NCBI GenBank assembly: GCA_034509755.1
Contig: JAVYJV010000045.1
Span: 372,001-436,000 of the forward strand
Length of the DNA stretch: 64,000 bases
Source: Anisodus tanguticus
Taxonomy: Eukaryota > Streptophyta > Magnoliopsida > Solanales > Solanaceae
Direction of reading: 5' to 3'
The notes under the pieces are model-generated. The model did not search any database, had not been told where the DNA came from, and saw only the letters and a list, made by a program, of their open reading frames with translations. Positions 13,521-26,542 of this stretch are shown here, piece by piece (positions within the stretch are counted from its first letter, which is position 1; each line of letters starts with the position of its first letter). The translations under genes were made by a program, and so were the position numbers.

Positions 13521-15341
13521 TGTTTTTGAAAAATTTTTTAATTTTTAAACAAAATTAAATTATATTGATCTAATCTAATTAAACTATTATTAACTTCAAA
13601 CAAAAATTTTGATCATTATTTTTTTTTAAGTTTCTTTTCAACTTATGCAAACCTTTGAAAAAATATTTTAAATAAAAGAAATAATTTTGTTTACTTTCAA
13701 TCTTCTTTATTCACTTTTTTCTTTAAAAAATAAGAATCGAGAAAAAGGTAGTTACTTAATTTTTTTAAGTAATAAACTTTACCACCTTATTCAAAATTAA
13801 ATTGACACTTAGCGGAAGAAAAAGTCCAACCAGCTCTCACCTTTCTTTATCTTGAAATATTTGAAAAACAAAAAAAACTGGTTTTTCTTACATAAATTTG
13901 TTTTTAAAAAGTTTATTAATGTTATTGGTTGAAAAATACAAGAAAACCAAACAATTCTTGTTTACTTGCCCGAAGTTCATGGGAAAAAAAAAATTATCTT
14001 CTTTTTGCTTTAAATTATAAGAGAAAAAAAAATTTTAAATAAAAGAAAAACCGTTTTTTCAAAGGATATATAATCGTACATGTAAGATAACAGAAATACC
14101 AGATAAGGTGGTAATCCTCTAACTTATAATTTGTAGCAATTTATTTTTTTTTTTTCAAGTTGATTGGACTAAATGCTCCACCTTAAGTATTAAAAGGAAA
14201 ATTTATTTAAAAATTCATTGTGAATTTAAATTTTAAAAATTATTTTTTAATTTAGTATGAAATTAAAGCAAATTATTCAAAAGTATTTAAAAAATTCAAA
14301 GTAAATAATTTTAAGTTTTATGAAGAAAAAATTATTTCAAGGTTTTTAAAATATTGAAACTTATTAAAAATTTTTAAAAAGATCAAAATTTAAAAGTTAT
14401 GAGAAAATAGAAAGAGTATTAAAATGAAAGAGAGTTTAGAAAAATTTTAAGGTTTTAAATCAAAATTAAGTTTGATGAAAAATTGAAAAGAATCAAAGAT
14501 TAAAGTTGATAAAATCTGTATAAAAGAAAATAGAATTTCAAGTTGATGAACCATGTATGAAAAAGTTTCAAAAAACTTTAAAGAGAATAATTAGTTTAAC
14601 TTAAAATCAATAAAAAATATGATTAGTTTTAAAATATTATCTTTTTTTGATTGATTTGACACGTTTAAAAGCCATAAAAATAGAACAAATTTAAATTTGA
14701 AAAAAATAAGTTTCAAGATTCAAATTTTTATGTTTAAAACTTATCAAATGAAGGTATTAAAAATGTTTTTGATAAATTTTAATTTTGGGAAGAATTTTTT
14801 TTTTTTTTTGAAATTCGTGAAATTTAAAATTTTGAGAAAAAAATTACAAAGAAAATCAAATTGAAAAAAAATAACTCTTCTATTCAATGAAGTATTATGA
14901 AATGATTGATTAATGATTCTTTTTTAAAGCTAAAAAACTTTTTTTTATAAGTTTTCAATTATGATGAAGCTGTTCTGAATTTCATAAAAATTTTTATCTA
15001 AAATTAAAAAATAATTTTGAAAGAAAAATTAATTTGAAAGATTTTTTCTAATTTTATAATTCATTAGTTTAATGAAAAGAAATTTTCAAAATTGATCGGT
15101 TCAATAAAAAATTTTATCGAATATAGTAAAATTAATAAATCAAAAAAAAATTGAGCAAAAAAATTAGTAAAAAAGGTTTTAAAGAATGTTTAGCTTAGGT
15201 TATAATTAGAAGTATATAAATAAATAAAACTTTTGCTATTTAAATTTAAAATAAATTTTCATTAAAATTTAAATTTGATATAACCAAACTTATATATAAA
15301 ACTATGAAATTTTTATAAATCTTCTTTAAAATCTTTTAAAA
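13521..15341. other. Intergenic, flz promoter side
   Basis: About 1.8 kb between the protease start and the chitin deacetylase stop. The half near the protease (13680-14180) is more complex than the rest. It holds an inverted repeat TTACTTAA/TTAAGTAA (13752-13759, 13765-13772), a Grainyhead-like ACTGGTT (13878-13884) and short C/G-containing stretches (13805-13850). The remainder to 15300 is A-rich low-complexity sequence with no gene seen. Confidence 0.45.
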
Positions 15342-17848
15342 TTAATATTCAGTTCCATATTCTGATTTTTTCCAAGGATAAAATTCTGGACATGAAAAAC
15401 AAGTATATAAATAACGTTCTCCTCTAACATGTCTAGACTGTAATTTACACAATTTAGGATGATTACAGGCAATTAAACTTGGATCAATATCTTTTTTATC
15501 TTTGCATTTCCATGGTTCGAATGAACTTAATTGACTAATAGGTGTAGGTGTACGCATCCATTCTATGGCTTGATAGTTTGTAACAAAATAAACATCTTTG
15601 TTTTTTAATAAATCGTCTATTACACGTTGGAATACTCTGAAATTTTGTTTTTCTTTGAACCATATAGTGTGGAAATAAATACCAAATGGTGCCCTATTTG
15701 TTTTGTAATGTCTATTAAAGTTACTCATAAACATGTCATATATTTCTTCATCTGATAAATGGGTTGGACAAGAATCAACCATAGCACAAGTGTGACCCTA
15801 ATTAAAAATGATAAAGTTAAAAGTTATTTTTTTTACTAAAAATATTTATTTACTTCAATGTCAAGAGGATTCATAATCATTTCCCACATACCAGGGAAAG
15901 AACGAGATGGACATTTTTGTCTTGAGCCAGAACATTTGTGAGGAATTCTATAGTCAAAAGTATATGGCCATAATGGAGGATCACTTTTAGGAGCTACCAT
16001 AGATGAGTCATATAAAAACCCAAATTCTTTCATCATTATAAATTGAGTATTCCAGCCAACTCTTAAGAAAGGTACACGCGTTCCTCTTATTTCATCTAAT
16101 GGTATACCTGCAAATTTGTGTATAATATTTGCCATTCCTGCAAATTCATCAAACCAATCTTCAATAGTTGCATTGTATGTCCACCAAAGTTCTGGTTGTC
16201 TATGTCTGTTATTCAAAAAAATTTTTTAAACTTTAGTTTAATTAAAAAGATAAAAGATATTTACGTGATTGAATGTACAGCAATTTCATGACCATCATTC
16301 CATAATTTTTGAACATGTCTATAATTAGTATATTCATGACTTAAATAAAAAGTAGAAAATAAGTTACATCCATTAGGGTTTGTACGATTAGCAGTAAAAA
16401 TTTTTTGGTAAATTTCCCAGTTTTCATTATTAACTGCATCATCAAAAGTTAAGATGACCATTTGAGGTGTTTCTTCCGGCTTTAAATCACCTGGTATACG
16501 AGTTGCATCTGATGAACAGAAGCAATCTGGTAATGTACAATTTGCTAAATTACATCTTTCTGGAGAATTTGGATCATTTTCTGGGTCACACCATGATTCA
16601 TCAGAAGCATCTGCACAATCAACTGAACCATCACAAAAGAGTTCTTTGTTTAAACATTTACGATCAGCACAAGCTAGTTGATCTGGTGGACAAATGGGGG
16701 TTTCGGTTGAAAGAAGAGGTCTTGGTGTTGATGCATCTAGATAGTGAAAAAATTTATTTTGTTACTAATTTTTAGCTAAAAATTTTAGTTTCTGAAACAA
16801 AGATAAATATCAATCTAGATAAAAGTTGAAAAAACATGCTTTGTTGGGATCTGTTCAAAATTTTTTTAGCTATCAAAGCTAAAAACTAAAAAATATTTAA
16901 ATTTGAAAAGAGCATATTGTTAAGTTCATCAATAAACAAGATTCAGTTGTTTTATTTCAACTTCTAATAAAAAAGCTTATGAATAAATTTTTAATGAAAA
17001 ATTGCTTAAGGAAGTATAACCTAGATCTTAATAGATATAGCATACATATAGTTAATTTATTTGAAAAAAAAGAAAGATCCTAAGTTGAAATAAAATTAAA
17101 TGAACAGTTTTGTTGTTTAATATTTGATTTCTAAATAAAAATAAGTTTCTCCTTAAATTTTTTTTTAATTAATTAGTATTCAAAAAAGTGAAAAAACTAC
17201 AAAAAATGAATAAATATTTTTTTGATTTGCATTTAAATATTTTGTAACCTTTCAAATACATGAATAGATTTTTGATTAACTTTAAAAACAAAAAATGCTT
17301 AGGAATTTCAATTTTAGAACAAAATGAAAGAATTTAAGAAAATAAATTTAAATTAAATAAAAAGCAATAGATAATTAGGTAAAATATATTTTCTTTTTTA
17401 GAATTTTAAACTTACCATGAGATTTTTGACAGTTTTCACGCTTTATTTTAGCTTTAAAATCACATATTTGACGATCTATATCAAACCATAAACCAGATGA
17501 GCATCTGAATTCCAAAACTTTTCCTCTTGGACACCAGTAGTATTTGGCACAATCCCTAAGAAATTTTTTTAATACAAAAAATTAAAATAAAATAATAATA
17601 AAGTTACCTAACACCAGATTCTGGAATTTCTGGGTTTCTATAAAATTTTCCGTTTGAGATACATTCTACTCCTTCAATAGCACCTGTTGTAAAAAAGATT
17701 TAAAAAAAAAAAAATCTAAAATTAGAAAATTAAATTCAAAAGTATTTTAAGTTAAATTTTTACCTGTTTCATCATAATCAATATTAGTTGCAGCAAAAGC
17801 TAATGAAGAAAATGCTATCAAGCAAATACATATAAATGGTAGTTTCAT
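15342..17848 (-). CDS. serp/verm: Group I chitin deacetylase (serpentine/vermiform type), secreted
   Basis: Six exons, in gene order 17848-17764, 17683-17608, 17555-17416, 16736-16265, 16205-15854 and 15797-15342; phases close to 526 residues, near the 540 typical of group I. Order: signal peptide (MKLPFICICLIAFSSLAFA); CBM14 chitin-binding domain (residues about 36-100, ECISNGKFYRNP..., WCPRGKVLEFRCSSGLWFD); LDL-receptor class A repeat (CPPDQLACADRKCLNKELFC, DCADASDESWC); polysaccharide deacetylase domain. Metal and catalytic motifs are intact: TFDDAVNN (Asp pair), HEIAVHSITH (two His, split across an intron), GTRVPFLRVGWN and APFGIYFHTIWF. In insects this group deacetylates chitin in forming cuticle and tracheal lumen. 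The intron before the LDLa exon is 679 bp, much longer than its neighbours. A TATATAAG element lies about 130 bp upstream of the start. Confidence 0.95.
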
Positions 17849-19449
17849 TTGCAAAACTTTAAAATTGATCAACTAATAATATTTTTAAGATTATAAAACT
17901 AAAAACTTCTACAAAAATCAATTTAAAAAACACTTTTTCAAAAACGATAGCGCGTTTTTGTAAATGATTTAAACTTATATATAATAAGCTATTTTTTGTC
18001 TTTTTTTTTATTTTTCTTACGATGAAAAAACAAAATTAGAAAGTTGAACTGCACTGGTCGTAAGATTGATTCTGACTAAAACAAAAGCAGTTTTAAGTTT
18101 TTTAGTAAAACGCGTTTACTTAAAAATTTAACTTAAACTGGAGCAGCACTCGTTTTTTATTAGTTTTTTTAGGGAATGGTAAAGAATAAAATTTTTTTTT
18201 TAGTTTTACTGAATACTTTTTTTAGAATCGTGATTTTATAATTATTAATGCTGTTTGAAAAAAATATTACAAAAAGGACATTAATTAGAAAAACACCACC
18301 AAAATCATATAAAAGCATTTGCAAAAAAAAATTAAATTCTTTTGTGTTTGGTACTATAGAAAAATATTAATTCAAAAAGAAAGTTAAATTAAGAATAAAC
18401 AACTATATTTTTTAAGTTAAGAATACTGATTAATTTCAAATTTAAAGACAACAGGTATTTTCAAAAGGTATAAACTAAGCAAAAAAGAGGATAGATTTAT
18501 CGAATCTGTTACACTAGGCCAAATATATTTTAAAGAAGCTTTAATAAAATTTGTTTTTCTTAATTATTTACTGGTACTCTACCAGAGTTTATAATGAAAA
18601 AACTGGTTATAACAAACAGGTCAAAATTAAATTCAAATTTAAGTTTTAAATGCTTTTATCACAAATAATCATTAAAGTCTAGTTTGTAGGTTGAAGTCTT
18701 TTAATTAAACAATATGCTATTTCGACTGGGCGACATCAAAAAAATTGAAAACAAACCAAATAAGATCAAAGTTAGATTTTATCAAATTAAGTTAATACTT
18801 GAATTTTTTAAATGAAACTAAATTTAAATTTAGAACAAATTTGTCTGATTGTAATGAGTGTAAAACAAAATGCAAAACAAAAGAAATCTTTGGAAAATAG
18901 TGCAGAAAACAATGAAAATATATTTGATTAAATGAAATCTTAGTACCAATTTTAAAATAAATGAAGTAAAATTTCTATTGAAAAAAACTATTTTTTTTTT
19001 CTGAAAAAACATTTAGGTCATTATTGAAAATCTATTTTTTATTGTTAAGTTTAAAAAAATTTTTAAAGGTCAATAGAAAAAACTTGTAAGGATGTTTTAT
19101 TTCATAAAGTGGATAATTTTATTAATAAAAAAGTTCTAGTCTTTGTGATTTGCAATTGATTCTCAAAAAATAAAATTTTTAATTAAAATTTATTTCAAAT
19201 GAAAATAAAATTTGAAACTCTAATTTAATTTAAAATAAAGTGGATAATTTATTGTGTAAGTTATGTATAAATACTTATTGAATTAACATCAAAATAAAAA
19301 AAATCAACAAAATTTGTTTAATGGGTTTTTGATATACAAAAGTTTTATTTTCTGAAAAACTATGATGATTTTTTTGACTAATTATACATTTTTTATAAAT
19401 AAGTTTATTTCAAACCTAAAGAAATAAATAATTTAAATACTTGATAAGT
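17849..19449. other. Intergenic, chitin deacetylase promoter side
   Basis: About 1.6 kb. The part nearest the deacetylase (17940-18170) has several CG-containing words (GCGCG near 17950, ACGCGT at 18110-18115) and a block with GCACTGGTCG near 18050. A Grainyhead-like AACTGGTT occurs at 18601-18608. The remainder, towards the ABCH stop, is low-complexity A/T sequence presumed to include the ABCH 3' UTR. Confidence 0.45.
17974..17981 (-). promoter_or_regulatory. TATA-box-like element upstream of chitin deacetylase
   Basis: Reads TATATAAG on the minus strand, 126-133 bp upstream of the deacetylase ATG, leaving space for a roughly 100-nt 5' UTR. Such motifs arise by chance at this base composition, so this is a suggestion only. 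Confidence 0.35.
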
Positions 19450-21910
19450 TTATTTATTAAATTTAAACATTTTTAAACCTCCCCATGAAAATAATATTAT
19501 GTAAATTAAACAAACAACAAAACCACTCCAAACTCCAGTTTGATCAATAGTCCATCCTTTGAATAAAACATTACGCATTGCTTCTGTTGGTAGTGTTAAT
19601 GGAAAACAATAAGCAAATAATTTAAAATGATTTGGTACACTTTCTAAAGGCCAAATTGCACCACAAGCAAACATTGTAACAAACATAGATGATGCAGCTA
19701 ATATAATTGCCATTTCAACTGTTGCACAAATTGAACTAACTAACATACCATAAGTCATTCCTGTGCAATTAATCATAATCAATAACCAAAAAACATTTGC
19801 TAAATTACCTAATGCTGGTAATTCAAACATAATTACTGGTAAGTAAATTATTACAATTGCATAAGGAACCATGAAACTAAATCTTGCTAACGCGTGTGCA
19901 GTCAAAAGTTGAGTTCGATCAACACCGGAAACAAAATTACGTTCAATTGTTTGTCCATTTCTTTCTTTAATTAAGTTTACAGCAGTTAAAGTGTAAGCAA
20001 TTGCAAATGTTATATTACACATAATTCCAGGTATCATGAAATCACGAAAACCATTGTAATCATATTCTTTATATTGCCCATAAATTGGATCACGCATTTC
20101 AACTGGTAATTTTGATAGTTTAAAATTATAATCTTGTAGTTTTAGCATTTCTTTTATAAAACTTTGATACTGGTTAAAAAAATTACGCATTGTTGTTAAA
20201 GTGACAACTTTATTAGTCATGTCTGCGTGTACTGTAATTCTAGAGTTTAATAATGGGTTGAAATCATTTATTTTAAAGTTATGCTTAATTGGTGAGTTAA
20301 AAGCTTCAAGTAAATTTTTCTTTAAATTTGATTCGTAAGATAAATAATATTCTTCTGAATCTGGAGAATCATATTTATGGTATGTTGCTTCACTAAAATT
20401 ATTACGTATGTGGACAATAGCCCAAACTTCTAGGTTTTTAGCTGCTTTCCATGCTACATCCATGTCATCGTATTCTATAATTTTAATTAAACTATTGTTT
20501 ATATGACTAACAAACAAACTAGATAAATCAGAACCACCTGGCTGTAATGCTTCTTCATTGACAACGCCTATGGGTATATTAACAGGAGAACCTCCAATGC
20601 ATAAACTAAAAAGAATAACTTGTGTGATTGGCAAAACAAATTGAAAACAAACAGCTAAAGGATCACGAAGATCAGTTAAATAATTTTTCCACATTAGTGC
20701 AAAAAATACCATAAACCAATTAGAAATTCGTGTTTTAAAAGGTGGTTTATTTGGTTTACGGGTTTCATAAGTAATAGCTCCGTACTCTGTTTTATCTTGA
20801 AATATACTGCTATTAGTTGAAGATTGCAAAATTGTCATAGAATTTTTAGTGCTATCAAATGTATTTGAATTGTTGGATCTTAATGAATTTGATTTATTTT
20901 TTTTGACCATTTTTTCATGAAGACATATTTTTAAGAAAGCATCTTCTAATGTTTGTGTGTCATATCTAGCAAGAAGATTATCAGGAGACTCTTCAACAAT
21001 GACGCGCCCATTACGCATGAATGCTACACGATGAGCACGTCTCGTTTCTTCAATATATTGTGTTGTTAAAATTACAGTGGTCATTCGAGTTTGACATAAT
21101 TGTAAAAGATAAACCCAAACACGTTCTCTTAATAAAGGATCTACACCAGCTGTTGGTTCATCTAATATCAATAAATCTGGATCATGAATTAAAGATACAG
21201 CAAAAGAAACACGTCTTCTTTGACCTCCACTAAGACGAGCGACATTACGAGTAGGTTCAGGCATATCTAACATTGTTAATAATTGTTCAACTCTTTCATT
21301 AATTTTTGATCTAGATAAATTATATATACGACCAAAATAATAAAGTGTTTCATAAATTGAGAGATCTTCATATAAAGCAAACTCTTGTGGCATATAACCA
21401 ATTTTTTTTCCAGGAATGTCAGAATGCTTAGTACATGGTTTATAACCAAAAATAGCTATTTCACCTATTTTAAGTAAAAAATTTTTTAAAATACATTATC
21501 AATTTTAATTAAAACTTACCTTTAACCAACTGTAAACATCCAACTAAACATCTTAATAAAGTTGTTTTACCACAACCACTTGGCCCTAAAAGACCGTAGA
21601 TTGCGCCACGAGGTATATTTATGTTTACATTACTGAGTATTTCTTTTGTGGCTTTATGCTTACGACTTGGTTTAAATAAAGATTCTAAATTATCTAGACC
21701 TGTTTTTTTGTTTTTGTATGTATAACTTAAATTACGTACTTGTATGCCTAATTTATTATTTTTGGCACTTTGATCTATACAAGGCTGTACATTGTATACA
21801 TTTGATTCATTTATATTGGTTTTCTTGTAATTTGTATGTATAGTACCAATTTGATGTCCTCCACTTACACTATGAATCCATTGAGGAGGATAATTATTTG
21901 TGAAATCCAT
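19450..21910 (-). CDS. ABCH: ABC half transporter, ABCH type (ABCG23-like)
   Basis: Two exons, 21910-21520 and 21464-19450, with a 55-bp intron; phases close to 801 residues. An N-terminal nucleotide-binding domain is followed by a membrane domain, the half-transporter layout. Walker A is GPSGCGKT (residues 109-116), the Q-loop region GYMPQEFALYEDL, the signature LSGGQ (208-212) and Walker B LLILDEP (228-234). The switch position usually held by His reads TTQYIEE, so a Gln appears there. The membrane domain has one helix near DPLAVCFQFVLPITQVILF, a long extracellular loop, then a cluster of helices (RDFMIPGIMCNITFAIAYTL, LLIMINCTGMTYGMLVSSIC, FVTMFACGAIWPLESVP). This wording fits arthropod ABCH proteins, some of which (snustorr, oskyddad) move lipids for the cuticle barrier (family knowledge). 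An ABCA/ABC2-type relative is the alternative. Confidence 0.88.
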
Positions 21911-24900
21911 CTAAGATTAAAAATATTTAAATTAAAAACTTATCGAAATCAAAATTCAAGATAATTTTAAGTATTTTTAGAACTTGTTACATTTTTTAAT
22001 TAAAAAATAATTGAGGTTAAATAATTTTGTTTTTGAGCATTTTAAAAAGTTTAATTAAAAGTTCTAAATTGAAATTAAGCTTAAAAATTATAAATAAACA
22101 GTTAAAACTTTTTCATTATGCAAAACGAATTGTTTTCAAGTATTTATTTAAAATAATAATTTTTAGAAGTGTTTTTTGAATTTAAATATTCACATTTTAA
22201 CCAATTTAAATTTCTAAAATTATCAAATTAAGAACTCAAATTAATAAAATTTTGAATAATGTTTAGCTTTGTTTTTTACCTTTATAATTTGCTTGCTTGT
22301 GAAAATAATTTGACAAAGATGATTTTTTACGCAATTTTATAAACGAGCATGTAAACAATTCAAAAAAATGAAGTTTAAGTTTAAAAGTTTCAAAAAATAA
22401 AGTTCAGTTCAAGCTAATTAGCTGTAAAAAAATTTTCAAATTTGTTATCTTTTTACTATTAAACAAAAGACTTTCTTTTACTTCATTATTAATAACTTTA
22501 TCAAAATAATGTTTTGCACTTAAATAGTTGGTTTTATTGTTAACTTTTTTCTTTAAAATTTACCAAATAAGAAACTTTAATCTTTATTATTATGAAGTTG
22601 AATGTTAAAAAAAATAACAATTTTTAACACAAAAGTTCAGATCAATCAACACTAGTTTTTTTATCAAAACAAAAAAAGATTTTTCAAGCTAATTTTTGAT
22701 TTTATTAAATTTACACAAAAATTTTTTAAAAAACTCAGCTAAAATTATTTAGAATAATTGATTATTAATTAAGGATCAAGATAATTTAGATGATTAATTT
22801 CAAATAAATAATCTAACATTTTGGCAATTTAATTTTATTTCTATTAAAAGTTAGTTTCTTTTATATTTCACTTAATTTTTAAAGTTGACTTTTAATTATT
22901 TTTAAAACTAATATTGATTAACAATTAATCAAAATAATTCTTAGTTAATCAAAATCTTTGAAAGTTAGTTAAATCTTTAGATTAAAGCTGTAATATTATT
23001 TTTTCTTGAAGTTTATATAAATCAAAAAAGCTTAATTATTTTACTTTGATATCCATTTTTTATCTCGTAGAAATTTAAACTTTGTTAATTTATTTACACA
23101 AAATTTTGTACAAAAAAATTTTAAATAAACATGAAAAAATGAATTTTTGATAAATTAAACAAAACACTAATTCAATATTTAACAGGAAGTAAATGATGAA
23201 CTTGATTGACGACCACTACTTATTAAAAAAATAAAAAAAAAACGAAAAAAATAAAAAAATTTAACTGAAAATAATTAAATTTTACTTTCTTTCAGTAAAA
23301 ACTTTTTTAGAGTTCTTAATTCAAGATTTTTTTAAAAGTTAAAAAAAAAAAAAATTGTACATTTTCATCAGCTAAGAACGACGAAAAGTGTTTATTCAGT
23401 TTAAAGTACGAGTTTCGAGACAGGTAAATTGAAGTTATTCCAAAGTTCGAAAGAAATAAACCAATCAAGTAAAACTTAAAAAAAGTGAAAGTGGCTAATA
23501 AGGTAATAAAAACAGCGCATTCTCAAATTTTTGAAAGGAAACGGAGAAGAGAGATTTTTTAGTATAAAACTTTTGTTCAAAAGTTTTTTCTAAAAAAATT
23601 ATATTGTAAATCAAGTATTCTTATTAGTTTTATTTTTTGTATCATGCTATTTAATAATTATCTAAATTATTTAACTAAACTTACTATATAACACTTTTTC
23701 TTAAATATTTTGTTTTAATCAATTTTTTTTCAGCATTTCAATTTAAAATTATGTTGTTTAAAATCAAGTATTCTGAACTTTGAATAAAGTTTTGATAAAG
23801 GTACAAAGTTACAGTGTAAAAGTTAAAAACTCAAAACGAAAACTTCATCAATTATATAGTCTTATTCAAAATTTTACAAAAAAATTCTAAAAATTAAATA
23901 AAAGATGACTTATTCAAGACAATTTTAATTTTTCTCAAAATTTTTTTGACTTAACCTTTTTTGATTAATTTAATTTTTTCTTTTTAGTTTAATTAGCTCA
24001 AATTCTTTGATCAGATTATTTTTTATAAAGAAATTCTATAAATAACTATTTCAAAGTTTGTGAATAGTTTTCTAATTTTTTTACCAATTTCATTCCTCAA
24101 ATTTTTGAAACCATCTCTAAATAAAAATTCATATCTAAAATATTTCGTCAGATTTTAAGTAATTTTTTAATTTAAACCTTTACAAACGTTTGAAAAGTTT
24201 ATTTTTATTCAAAAATTTTAATCATAGTTTAAGTTAATATAAGTTTGAATCATAATTTTTTTAAGCTTAAATCATAAATTTAATCACACATTCTTTAAGC
24301 GTCTTAATTTTTAAAAAATCTGTTGAAAAATTTTTTTCAACTTAAATTTTTAAGAATTTTACTACAAAATTTACAAAAAAATAAATTTTCACTTCAAAAA
24401 AAAAATTTTTTTTGTTTTAAAATGTCAACATATTCATATCATTAAGATAATAAATTTTAACTATTTCCCTTGATAAATGTTTGTGAAAATTTTATTTAAA
24501 TTATCGTTTAACTAAATCAAAATGTTTATGAATTGAAAAGGTATTTATTTTTGTTACTTTTTTTTTCAATAAATCACTGTTTTTTTAGCTTCATTGTAAA
24601 TTATTTTTATCAGCTTATTTTAAAGTTTGAAAGTTTTTTTACTTTAAAAAGAAAAATTTTATCTTATTTAAATTAGTAAATAGAGGAAAAATAATCAAGA
24701 AATTTTTTTTTAAATATGCCATCAGTAAAACTTAAATTAAAGTTTAAGAACTATTTCATTAAAGCCGGTTCCTTCTTTAATATAAAAAAAAAACAAAAAT
24801 TGTAAAATCAAGTTAATTCAAAAAAGTCAGGAAATTTTTTTTCTCTATCTTAAATACACTTCCACAACTAATAAACAGGCTTTTCACGTTCTCATTTCAC

Positions 24901-26542
24901 TTTCAATTACTCTACGAATTTAACTCGTTTCATAAATTTACTTTGAAATAATTAATCATTTTAAAGTTTGAATTAAGTTCTAATATTGATAAAATTTCAA
25001 AAAGATGTTTTTTAAAAAAATTTAATTTTCTTAAATAATGTTAGAAAGTTTAAAGTTGAAAAAGATAAATTTTAAGAATAAAGAAACCAAAATAAAATCT
25101 TTTTTTTTCTTCAACCCATTCATTATTTATTAAGGTATATTATTAAAAATTGACATAAAAAATTTTCAGAAATTTTAAGTCTAAAAAGCTAAAATAATTT
25201 GTTAATAAGTTTAAATCTATTAAAATAATTCAGAATTAAAGTTAACAAAAAAATTTAATTAAAAAAACAGATATTTTGAAATTAAATTTTAAAAAAAACT
25301 TCTTTTTGAAAAGTTTAATGGTAAATCAAAATATTTTAATTATATAAAATTATTAAATAGTATCAAGCTCGTAAATTTAAATTTTATATTAAAAGGACTG
25401 CAGGAAGCATTTTTTTTATTAAAAGACTAAAACTTAGTTTATGTTTATTTTTATCCAAAGTTTAAGCATTTAATCAACTATTTATGATTTTAAAGAAAAC
25501 AATTTAAAGGTTAAAAACTTTCTGACAAACAATTTTCAAAAAAACTTATTAAAAACAAACTTAATGTTAAGTTGAAATAAATTTTTTTTCCGTTGAATTT
25601 TATATCGAACTTCATTGTCATTTTAATCAATTAAATTGTTAAAGTTCAACTTAAAATTGTCAGTTTGATTTTTGAAAGTTTTTCTAAACAATTGAATAAC
25701 TTCGATTAATATAAACTCAAAGTTTATTCAATTTTAAGTATATAAAACTCAATATTCAATTATATTTAATAATCTTATAGTTCAGTAAAGATATCATTCA
25801 ATAAAATTTTTATGAGAAATTTTTCTAATCAAAATTGTTTATTTAAAAATGGTTTGGTTTTTAAAAAATTAATTTAATTTATTTTTTATCTTTTTTCTTC
25901 ATTAAAGCTTTTTTATAGAAAAATTTCATTTCAACTAAACAAAGTAAAAAAAAAATTTTCTTTTAAGATGCTGTTGCCCTTTTAGTTAAAATTTATTGAA
26001 CTTATCATACTCCAGGTGGCCAAAAAATAAACTTGTATCATCAAGTGCAATGGACAGCTTTGGCCAACAGGTAAATAAAATGTTAGCGGTGTATAAAAAA
26101 ATGTTGGATAAAAATATTTTTTTTTTTGAATTAGAATATACGTGTTGTAAAGAGAAACCAGAATTTCTTAACTGCACTCACCCTTTGCCTTTAAAAACCT
26201 GAAACTAAAAAATTTAAAAAAGAAATTATAGAACCAGAAAAGTTTCATGTAAAAACTTCTTTTTCATTTTTATTTTATTTTCTGGTTCTTTACTAACATA
26301 ACAGTTCGATTTTGACCTTTGTTTGATTCATTAACTAAAGAGAAAATTGAATTAAATTTGAAAAAAAATAAAATTAGAGACAATTGAATTTGTGTTTTAT
26401 AACTCAAGTAAATTTAGTTTTAAAAATATTATCAATAATTTTGTTTCAAACTTGTGAAGTTAATTGTTGTTAATAATTTTCTATTATTTGAAAAAAAGAA
26501 TTATAATAAATCAGTTTTTAATTATATCAATTGTCATTTAAA
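21911..26542. other. Long A/T-rich intergenic region
   Basis: About 4.6 kb between divergent genes, so it should hold both promoters. Most is low-complexity A/T sequence. A more complex block lies at 23360-23540 (AAGAACGACG, TACGAGTTTCGAGACAG followed by a GTAAAT donor-like site). A second lies at 25970-26200, with open frames on both strands and CAACAG/GTAAAT at 26066-26077. Either could be a non-coding first exon of the downstream plus-strand gene, but I cannot demonstrate it. Confidence 0.45.

Noticed and set aside
16467..16775. Plus-strand 102-codon frame
   Set aside because: Antisense to the LDLa exon of the chitin deacetylase, and it runs into the adjacent intron.
25986..26202. Overlapping open frames on both strands (63 and 68 codons)
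   Set aside because: Neither frame has family features, and both are crossed by plausible splice signals. Kept only as a possible exon, not as a coding gene.
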